Source of the DNA: Owenia fusiformis
Lineage: Eukaryota; Annelida; Polychaeta; Sabellida; Oweniidae
Direction of reading: 5' to 3'
DNA length: 64,000 bases
Assembly (NCBI GenBank): GCA_903813345.2
Contig: CAIIXF020000007.1
Location: 21,129,564 to 21,193,563 of the forward strand
Positions 40,701-52,700 of the stretch are shown here, in pieces. Below the pieces are notes generated by a model. That model worked only from the letters and a program-made list of their open reading frames with translations. It had not been told where the DNA came from and searched no databases. A program made the position numbers and the translations under genes. The first letter of the stretch is position 1, and every line of letters starts with the position of its first letter.

Positions 40701-43700
40701 ATTATTCGAACTTATGAGCAGATATAAGTATGATGTTACTTCAATCCTCAGCAGTTTTTACAAACATATATGTCATGTAAAGTTTAGATGAACTGAGCTT
40801 CAGTGCGTTCTTATAATTCATATTGTATTCTTTATTCAGGGGAGGGACTAAGCTTTAAGCTCTTTCCCCGAGCCTATGGCCCTTTCGGGGTCCATATCAT
40901 TCCTTGTAGTATATCCATGATCTGTCGTTTGTTTGTTCACCGTCTTATTATACACCTTAATTGAGAGAACAACTTCCATGTTTTTTGGATTCAGCAGAGA
41001 AATTAACTGCACAAAGAAGCAGTTGCCATAGTAACAAGTAAAGCGTATCCAGTCATGTTTTGCATAACACATACCCATGATGTAATGTTTATATCCCTAG
41101 AATATAAAAAAATATTCCTTCAATAATGATGGACATATAGGAGCTTTTATACCCGAGCCCATTGGTGGTATTTCAGGGGAGTAAATCGGAAAAGTCCCCT
41201 TGCACTGAGAATTGGGAACTAAAATTTCAGGAACCAATTCCCTGTTGTATGGCCTAAATGATCATACCAGTTAACATTTTTAGACAACATCACACGAAAA
41301 TACCCCATCACATACTGCAGTTTATGTACATGATATTTCATTTCAAATATGTTTGCATCATGGTCTCACTCAATGGACATATAGTACTGCATTCCGAGGC
41401 CTCGAGATGTATTAGTCGAGACGAACATATAGAGTGTGGAAAAGTCGACTGCGCAATTATAAAATACATTAATTAAAATCACTATTTGTTGTTTCAGAAA
41501 ACACAACCGCTCGCTGTCAACCTGGTGATCCGGGTTATCCCCGGTTATGCAAAGATAGTGATTGTGATCCTGTCAAAAATACTAGCTGCGTATATGTCAG
41601 ACCACCTCCATGCGAAACAAGCATTGTATCTACCATCATCAACAAACAAGGCATTTTCGTGATAACACCAGATCTTGCGACAAAAGCACTGAGTGGCTTT
41701 ACATCTGATGCAAGTTACTCCGATATTAACCTTGCCGATGGTATAAGTAAGTACATTGTTTAAAAAACCACTTCAACTATGGAGTACTTAAAACATACAA
41801 CTACACTCCCCTCCATAAGTTTGGCAACCTTTTTTCCCCATTGAACTATGTGTTAAAGCCTCTTTACGTTTGAATTTTTATTTACTTAACCGGCGATGAA
41901 ATAACTTATAATATTGATGGAAACGTAACTTGACTTTATTTCCAATACCTCCAAATTTTCTCAATTTTTTTCCTCAATTACAATTGGTCGGAAATTGATG
42001 ATAAATTTGATGAATTTTTGAAAATCGTCATTCCCATGTAATCCAATGGGAAATGGAGGGTTCGGGGCAAATCAGAAATCAGGATATCTTTTCAGTAAAA
42101 GATTCAGCAAAAAATATTTTTATATAGAAAATTGAATTGTCTAACTTTTTGGAACACTAAGTGTTTAGTTTATTTGATGAATATTAAAGTTACAGCGCTT
42201 CAAAGTCATTTTTGAAAATAATTTTTCGCCTCCTATGTTATTTCAATGGGAGAGTTTTTTTGAAAAACAATTTTGACTTTAAAGCCCTATAACTTTGTTG
42301 AACCTTAAGATACATATCAATTTTTTGTTAAATAAAGTTAGCAAATTCAATTGCCTGCCTAACTTGTATTTTTTGCAAGGACTCGGATGGATGGATATTC
42401 TGTCATATGACTTGCGGCAAACCTACCATTTCCCATTGGTTAACATGGGAATGACGATTTTCAAAAAATCATCACATTTATCATAACTTTTCGACCTATT
42501 GTAATTGAGGAAAAAAATTGAGAAAATTTTGAGGTATTCGAATTAAAGTTAAATTACGTTTCAATCAATAGTATAAGTATTTTCATCGCAGGTTAAGTAA
42601 ATAAAAATTCAAAGGTAAAGAGGCTTTAACACGTAGTTCAATGGGGGAAAAAGGGTTGCCAAACTTATGGAGGGGAGTGTATATATCGGTAGTTGGTGAT
42701 GTTAAGTTATTATCCCATCGAACGAGTTCGGGGGACATAGGGAACCATTCAGTGCTTCCGTCCCTACGCCTGTACGTCCGTTCGTACGCCCGTCTGTCTG
42801 TGCAATAACTAAATACTTTTGGACCAATATCGTTTAGTTTAGTTAAGTTTTCGGAATGACCGCTTTTGTTCATACTAGATATGTGAAAACGCATAAGCAT
42901 GGCACGAGTGAGTTGAGACAGTTTGGCTGGCAGGCAGCCATTTTGAAAATGGCCACCATTTTGCCATGTTTTATTATACGTTTTTACTGTAGCTCGAAAG
43001 GTATAGGAGTGGATTTGTTCATATTTGATATGTAAATACTCATAAGCATGACACATTGTCTTATTCCATTTTGTCTAGGAGACAGCCATTTTGAATAATG
43101 GCTGCCATTTTTATGTGTGTTATTTTACTCTTGCCACTCAAAAAGTACAGCGGTTTTGTATGTGCCCTCTTAGAAGCATATTACACCTTTTTTTGATAAC
43201 AAGTAAGCTGTCATGTTTGTGTTATTTACTGATTTTTCCTATAACTGAAGAAGTAGTAGAAGAAATTTGTAAAAATGGCTCTTCGATGGGATTTGCTATG
43301 CCTTGGTGTTGCTATTATTTAATTTACTTTTTCACGTTACAGGTTCTGACATAACGATAAATTTCATCGACAACCAATTGCACATTGTCCGCAACATGTC
43401 AGTCAAAGTCACCAATGTCGAGTCTGTTGCTGTAGCGATTGCCTCTACAGCTACATTCTCAGAAAGAGTAAGTACGATCTATTTTATACTACTAGTCCAA
43501 ACTGCTCATTCCGTCTAGAATTAAAGATATAGGTGGCTCTTAGATGGTTTTTGCTTCGTTTTCGTAACATTTTAGTTTTTTGATTTGTCACCTCAAAAAC
43601 TAAAAAACTAGAGCTTAACATAAATAATGTTTCAGCTTTATCTCAAATTAAATCTAATTTTCATCACACTTTGAAATAGTGCCATGTTGTTCTTGTTTCA

Positions 43701-46700
43701 GGTGTTAAATATTTATGACATTTGGCTGTAGCTTCCATAATTAACTACAATATTTTGGGTTACTTGAATTAATGAAGTATATCCTTTCATCTAAAGAGCC
43801 TGTTAACTGGATTTCACGAATTTGTTCTATATGAAATAGACCAAAAATATTTCTTTCCTATGATATATAGTAATTTCAAATGGTGTTTACATGTATGTAT
43901 ATTTGATACACTATTTCAGTATGAATTAGACATCGAAAACGGGGTGGCTAAGGTAGACTTTTTGAACGAATTAAGTGATGGTGTCAATGCAAGAGAAATA
44001 AAGATCACTATCAAGAAGAAAGTTCAAACGGAACCATTCTATCTTTCTAACTTAGAAATACACACTTGTGACCAAGGTAAGTTCTTTTTAAAGTCCCTAT
44101 GTAAATGGTCATATATTTTCCACAAGAAGCCATGGACTCGTATCAAATCAGGAGTTACCATGCTATAATTGACTGATCTAAACTCATCTGAACTCCAAAA
44201 TATGCAAATCATCTCATCAAAAGTATTGTAATATAAAAAGGCATTTAAAATACAAAATGTCAGGATTTTTATAGAATGCTTAGAGCTGCCAACAAAAGAA
44301 TGTGAACCAAAGTGTGGACATAATAGCTGCGCAGAGGATGAATACCAATGGACTATCGAACAATGCTTCTGTCGGTCTGGTTATTCACAGCAGATTTCTT
44401 ATGATTCCTCAGTTCTATACTGTAAAAAGGACACACCAGCTCCATGCGTATGTGAACACAATAATGTGACACTTATGGTAAGCTATACAACAGATACCAT
44501 TAAGTTAATACATGCATCTGTACTGTGCCATTATATATATAATAGGATTTTATTAGTACTGATGCCCTTTTAGGGCCAAACGTACATCCGACATACAATT
44601 TTCAATAACAGTAAATGTAGCAATAAAGTAAAGAAAATAGGATTACATTCTTCAAATGACATATAAAATGTTACTTTGATATTAGAATCCTGTCTCTACC
44701 AATCATTAGATAATTTATCATGTAAGCAGATTCTTTTAATATGCCAAAGCAAAAAAAATTAAAAAGCATCATCATACCAACGTTAAGTAAATACTAACCT
44801 TTCACAAAAACTGAGACTTATTTTGTTAAGTGGCATAATGTAAAAAGGAAATGTAATTTTGTTTTAAGGAAAATATGGTGAGAGAAGTTGGTTGTGAGAA
44901 ATACACTTGTGGCAGTGATGGTATCATGATGATTGATGACAAACTCTGGTAAGCTATTTTATTGTATAAGCTGTTAACAAAACAATGAAATACATGAAAC
45001 CCTAATGTTGATTCTATTTATTCGCATGCACAAATGCTTTTGGTTTTAGTGCAACAACTGCAACCGTACCAACCTTCCCTATAACCTCAACAGGTGCTCC
45101 TACTACAAGTTCTGTGGCTACTACCACTGTTACAATTGAAGAATGCAAAGACATGGGAAACTGCTTCATTGATAACAAATGCATGGTGGTAATTAGACAA
45201 TCCATTTTAATTTATGTCATCATTTATCCCGTATTCAAGCAGGAAGTATTAAAAGGCAGAATCAGATATATGGGGGTGAAAAAATTACAAGCAACATGTA
45301 CAATTGACCTACTAATCTATTCCTTACAATCTCAAGTACAAAATCTCAAAAAAGATTCACAATATGTTATACATTGATGAAGTTATAACGGATTCAAAGT
45401 TCAAAAATGAGTGAAAAATGTTTAATTCTCCCAAATAATAATAATGGTAACCATTCTTATAGAAAAATAATACGTTATTGTAAATATCTTTAGTTTTCCT
45501 GTATGCACTTTGGTGATTTTAAGAAAATAGACTTGAAAAGGAATGACATGAGCCAGAAATATTCTAAAATTGAAACAATTTTTTGTTGGGCTGCTCGCTA
45601 GATCTGATTCTCTCTTTAATAATTAACACAAAGAAAAATATATCTAAAATAGCAGAAACCTACCTACGCTTATTGCTCAATTTGTGAATGTGAGGTCCTT
45701 GATTGTCGCTTGTTTCCACTATTTGTGAAATAACACAGAAAACATTTTATTTCTTGAAATTCGGGCCTATGTCACTGGTGATCCAATGAAATGAAAATGA
45801 AAAAAAAACAGAAATGCATGACATTTTCGGTCACTGTGACATGGCTTGACATTATTCGACCTAAAAATTTACTAAAAACGCCTTACCATTTTCGGAACAT
45901 GCATTCCCGCAGTAGGATTGATTCATATGTTCCTTTGGTAGTTTTGTTATATTCACAGAAGAAAGGATATCTGATGTCCATGGTGCATACATTAGGTTTA
46001 TTTCAGAAGAAATATAATTTAATACAATTTAATAAACATTTTTGAATCATTATGATAATACATGATAATTATTCTGTGTATTGTTTATAGTTTTATGTCC
46101 CCATCACAAAGTTTGGGGCCATATTGTATGTCCATCTGCTGTCTGCTTTATGTATCCTGTTTAATAAATACGGCGGAAATAATCTTCATACAATACCTAC
46201 CTCCTGTCGGCCATTTTGAAGTCAAAACTTGGAATCCTTTGAAACTCCATCATTTTGTATTTTCCGTCTTAAAGACTTATCTGCACGTTTCTAGCTGAAC
46301 TGTTTCATGGATCAATCTGAAACCTTCAGGGTTTTTTCGTATATATTGTTTATTATATCTTTATTTCCCGTATCAGAGATACGGAGCAAAAACATCTACA
46401 ACTGGTTGGTCTTTTGGCATGCAGTCTGTATATAGAAATACCCAATGATGGGGACATGTTGTGCACATATGTGTCATTGTATTGATGTGTATACATGCAT
46501 AATAAATTTCATTGAAATACAGTTGTAGAAAACTATGACAAAAACTTTTTATCAAACATATTTAGAGCGGGTCTTCGTGGAGCCCCGAGGACAATGACTG
46601 CACGACCTATACATGTGAAGATGGTACAATTAGTACTACAATAGAAAGATGTGCTGAAGTGATTTGTAACGAACAAATGGGACAGTATCTGACAAGATCG

Positions 46701-49700
46701 GATGGATCGTGCTGCAGCAAATGCAGTAAGTTACTACAGTAAAGCAACTATTTATACAAATAATACCACATGTAGGTCAAAGAATAATGTACATTTTGTC
46801 ACTGACTTTATGATATATACCGTAAGCCGTTTGAAAGTATGCTTATTATCAAACACCTTGAGATCCTCATCTTATGTCATCTCATGAAATAACCAACATA
46901 GGCATCTAGAATTAGATTTGAGGTATGATTCAAACAGTTATGGCTTGTGTACCGTGGGCTTCATACATATTATTTAAGGAATATAGACTGAAGAGCAGGG
47001 CTACTAGTTTCGAATACACCCCGCAGGTCTAGGCACAAACGTTTTCTGTACCCCGAACGACTGAAGGGAGGAGGTCTATATTACGAATCGAACATGAAAA
47101 CTCACCAGAATATTGCAAAATCGTCAATTTCGATGTTCATTTCCACTTTTTTCATTTCTACTTCCGTTCGAGCGTTTTGCTGTTCGAATTTGTTTACTTA
47201 CCTCCTGACCCCGACTTAAGTATTGACATTTCGGCCTATTTTATTGGTTTCACGCATATCTACATGTACTACGTCACGGCGGATATCCATATAACTGAGT
47301 AATCACTGCATTTTTCTAAGTTCTTTTGATGACCAATGAGTGCACTGAACGAAACAGAGCCGGGGATTTGATCTCGAATATAACCAGCTGAAGCATTGAC
47401 TTTGTTCACAGTTTAAAGAAGGCATGAATGCAGTCATGTTCGAATATATTATACATACAAATTACAAGAATAAATAAAGAAACTATGCTTGACGTGAAAT
47501 TAAATATGCGTGTGGTTTTCAGCCAAGGTCTGTACGGGAACTGGGGTTCATCATTGTGATGGAGTTGATGATTGCATTGATGGGTCTGATGAACAACTCC
47601 TGAAATGTAATGAGACTTATAAATGTCCACACAAGACCATGGAAATGTAAGTGTACAAATCTTACCATTTAATGCATTGTCCTGGATTTTGAGGCTAGCT
47701 TCCCTTTTCATTTCGTTTGATATAGTATTTAGAATTGTTTGTTTAATTATTTCAGCTCTACAAAATGTAATGACGTAGATCTGACAAAAAGTAGGAGCTG
47801 TTCTTACTCTATCGACTTCGATAATTACCCTGTAATGTTGAATACGACTAGTACACATTGCTGCTTGTGTAAGGAAGGTCAACACTACAATGGAACAGAT
47901 TGTGTCCCTATTGATCAATGCGGTTGTGAATTTAATGGCACCATGTATAATGTAAGAGCTTCTGATATAATGTAAGAACGTCTGATATATTTTAGTCATT
48001 CTTTGCAAGTTGTGTGTTGGCAAATGTTTTTTAATACGAAAATAAATGTATATATTTTTAGAACATGGATGTCTGGATTTACGACTGTGTGAAGCATATA
48101 TGTAAGTCTGGCAATGTTGAAAGGGATACAACTCGGGTTCATTGTAATGAGTGTAAGGTAAGTTTTTTAAATCAGATACTACAATACCACTACAAATAAA
48201 AGTTTAATATACAGTGTTCTAGCTAGGCTAGTAGAATAATTAGATTTTGTTTATCACCAAGAATTATCTACGCTACGCTCATTGAATTTATTTCCAAATA
48301 ATTCTCTTTTTATATTTATCAGGAAATTTGAGGCATTATTAGCCATTTTGCAAATTAAGATATCTCTCAATCAACGAAAATCAAAAGTCTGAAAATATAT
48401 ATGACAGTGTAATGTCACTAATAATACAATTGTTGCGTCAATCTGTAGGCCTCGCAAACACCTTTACTGATGGATACTGATGATTGCTGTGAAACATGCG
48501 TCGGTAAGACTATACCTCATTCCATTGGTTTGCTCTATAAATCTACATCTAAATCTGCATCTTTTTGTATTCCGAAGTAAAGTAATTAGTTGTTTTCTCT
48601 GCCATCACATCTTCTCTTCCATTTTCTAAAATAGTAATTTCTTAAATATCACCATGGTTATTCAAATAATAATAATAATATACTTTGGCCCCTTAAATAA
48701 TTCGATTCAATATTTTTTCTTGGTTTATTTAAATTTTAAAGCTAAAAAACAAAATTCCAATGAGAATTTAACGTGGCGTGAACAATAATCAAAAATATGC
48801 AAATCAGGGAGTAAGTATGTTTATGGCAGTTGTACTTCATACGCATAACGTTATTGAGGGGTATGCACTACAATGGACCATCTTAAAGATACAACTAAAA
48901 GCTTTTTATAAGTACTCAATTAGAAAGTCTTAATCACTATCACTTTTTGAATCTGTTTCGAGATGATTACAACGTCCCTTTCCTCAATACGATATTTTCT
49001 CCTACCCATCTCTAAGTAAACTTAATACAACTGGATTTGAAATTATCCATTGGTATATGTACAATAATATTACCGGGCAGGGGATTGCATTGCTTACGAA
49101 AATCACAGTGGTCATCCCATGCATGAAGTTGATTTTCATTTGTCTATGATTTGACATTGGTTGTTCACTTAAATAGGGACCCACTGAAATATTTTCAGAT
49201 TAAATAGATTGTGCCATTTAAAATTCTCATTTGGAATTTTATTTTCTAGCTTTAAGATTAAATCAATTGAATAAAAATTATTGAATCACAAATTCATTTG
49301 CCTTGTCGATAAAATTGTTTTTTGCAAATTATCGCAAAATGATCATTTCTAATGCATTGACTTAGACTTTAATACGTTTCAGAATGCAAGAAAGAATCTG
49401 CCATGACCGATATCTTCACAGTTGTATATCTTAACAACGAAAAATTAGAATCGCCAGAAAACACATTGACACACCTTTCCTTCAATGAAAGCAGCGATTA
49501 CACGATTCGATTTGATTTTGGCTATTACAACAGTGACGTGTCTGTAACGAGTATAAACGTCCGTGCAGTTGACATTGCTGATGGAACTGCAAACGATTAT
49601 TTTAGTCTAACAAGTGTCGATTACTCAAACAATGATGGACCTACAAAATCCGTGGATGTAAGTTTACAAAAATATCGTTTTCTCCAAGCAACTATTTGTG

Positions 49701-52700
49701 TATTGTAACCGCCGAAAATTAGACAAAATAAGTGGAGTAGGGAGTATAGAATTTCTGTTAGAAAATTTGATAAATTTGCAATTTTCAAAACAAAAATTAA
49801 GAATGTATTGGTTAAGTATGTGTTGTTGTCATTAAAGATGCCATTTCATGCACCATTTATATTCTATGATGACGGTTTTTAGGAAAGCGCACTTTTGGAG
49901 ATATCAGTTACAGGTTATGAACCATCACCTGTGTTACAAGCGACGGGATTGTCCATTCATGTGCGAACATTGTCATCAGTTACACTACTCGTTGATGTAG
50001 AAATATGTAAACCTTTAGTGAGCGGATCAACAGTAACATCAAGTGCAACTACAACACCAGTAACAACAACTGAACAAGGTAAAGGGTGACACAAAAATCC
50101 CAACCACTAATTTTGGTATAACTTTCTCAATAAATTAAGGATTCTTCGTGAGTTTTTGTGAAGATAAAATGTTCAATGGATAAAGGTTGTTGTATTTGAT
50201 AGCACGAGATCATATTTTCTCGAGAAAATAGTCTGTTCAACTGTTCAAAAATACAATTTTCTGAAACTGTAATATCTGTCTTAGCCATTTCTGGATTGCT
50301 TTCACTAGCTTTTACATAGGTTATCGGTAATATGCCATATCTACATATCTTTCGTTTTCTAATTTTGTCAAATTTGATGAACTGACTCACTCATTGGGTC
50401 AATTTTAAGAAAGACAGATTTTCTTTTATAGTTCGAATTACCACCCAGGTGCTACACGATTAAGTGAATCCGAAATCTCAATAATACTTTTTCTATAATA
50501 GTCTATATTTCTTTATTTATATTGTGTTATACAAATCAAGATCAATGATCAGGTCATATTTTAAGCCAAAACCTTCTCGCAGCAATCAATATTTCATGAA
50601 AGTTAGTGTGGATGTTGAATAGTTCATACTGATCTAACGTTTTCGTTGTGATCCCTGACTCATTTGAAGCATAATTTTACTTTCAGGCTCTACAGTATCA
50701 AGTTCTGCTTCACCCAGTACAACGACATTAGCTTCGACAGCACAACCTTCCACAAGTAAGACTTTGTAATAGTTTACAGGATTATTGTGTTTTCTGATGT
50801 TTCTAAACCATTTTCGATAAATAAAGTCATATTGGTGCCACTAGATTTAAATACATTATCGTTGTTTCAGAAACCACACAAACTATTACTGAAGAAATTT
50901 CAACAGGAACTAACTCTGGTAAATTTAGTAACTATTGCTTTTAAGAGGTGTTAATGAACAAAGTGTGTGGGGAATTATTGTAACACTAATCAGTCAGAGA
51001 GTTATTGAGTAACGTTCTTCGCAATGTAACCTATAGCCAATACTGAACACATACCTTCTTAAAGAGCCTATGGATGTGAAACGTGTGCTAGGAATATATT
51101 TTGAAGCTATATTTAAAGACGTTTAATGATGGAGATGACAGATAGAAGTCAACTCAACAGTTTTCCAGTAATCTATCTTGAAAAACCTAATATGCTTAGT
51201 TTGATACCCACATACAACATATCAGCATGATCAATAACGGAATACAACTTTACATATTTCATTTATTCAATGTTCACTGTGTTTTTTAATGACAGCGTGT
51301 ATAGATCCTCTTGTAACTGCCTTTGTTAAATTATACCATTTGCGTATTATTTTCAATGCAAGGTACAACATCTGTAACTAGTTTCACAACTGAACAAAGT
51401 ACAACACTTGCACCAGGTACAACATCTACACCAGGTACATCATCTGGAACAAGTACAACATCTGAAACAGGAACAACACTCAGAACAAGTATGCAAAATT
51501 AGTTTATTCATTGACATTTACATCTTAGTTGTCCAGAAAGAAAAGTAGATAAGTTAGACTGCAATTAATACTCCTTCGACGCATGTCCATGCCTTGTGAA
51601 ACTATTGATAATGTTTAATGAAGAGATAATTTCCTTTTAGGGGAATCCACATCTGGAACTCCTGTCGTCACAACCATGGCACCATGTACATATGTTGTCA
51701 AAATGAGTGATGCGAATGTGGTTGACTTGACACAAAGTGAAATATTGAATGAAAATGGAGAATTCACACAAAGACCAGATCTAGGTGCTTTAACCGATGA
51801 TAATCCTAATACAAAACTTGTTGGACAGTTTAGTTCAACGACAGAGTCACAAACTTTAATTATGTCTACAATGCTTAAAACTAACAACCAAGATGTTGAA
51901 ATAAGCAGTGTGCTACTAACAGGACTGCAAAACGTTGAAATCGTTACTGTCACAATCAAGAATACAGATGGCAACAATGTGGAAACGGTATGAACACATA
52001 GTAGTTTCATAGAAATAAATGTTACTGATTAAAACCGAAGACACATGAAAGGAAAAACACTAAAAAATGTAGTGTTGTTCACTTTGTCGAATTAAATTTG
52101 AAATACGTTCCAAAACTTACATCATCCTAAGATAAAAACAAACTTGTTTGAGTTGTCAATGCTTGGTCATCCAGTCAAATTCCAGCTTCTTTCAAGTTAC
52201 CTTTAATTAAAGCAATATTAAACACAAATTTTATAGACCATGTAAATGACATTTGCCTTTAAATGTAAATTTGGTTTACCAATATATCTTATGAGCTTAT
52301 GAGACTAAATGTCCAATTAAATACCAATATATTGAATAATAAAATTTTAGGATGAGTAGCCATGAACATCTAAAGTCAGTACACTATAATAAGGTAATTT
52401 GCTGATTTTTAGAAATCTGAAGACGTTGCTGGCGGGTCTGCCAAGATTACTCTTCCTCAACATACTGAAGGAGTTGAAGTTATCATATCATACAGTGTGA
52501 TGACCGACACAACTTTTGAAATCGGAGATATGACAATAATTGCTTGCATAGAAGAAACAACATCGGTTGGAACAACTGCTGTGCCAGCCACGACAAGCCA
52601 AGGTATGAATTACATGCAGTATTTATTATTAAAGATGAACTAAATCCTTGCAATATAAACTCATATTTTTTAAGCCACATTAGAATCTTAATCGATGAGG

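Noticed and set aside
42583-43056. Minus-strand 157-codon frame
   Set aside because: It spans the end of a palindromic transposon and repeat sequence; no protein family features.
47406-48131. Minus-strand 241-codon frame, the longest in the window
   Set aside because: It overlaps three well-supported + strand exons (LDLa, TIL, VWC) and two introns, and shows no recognisable domain.
51615-52010. Minus-strand 131-codon frame over exon A' of array 2
   Set aside because: Shadow of A'; present in each copy for the same reason as in array 1.
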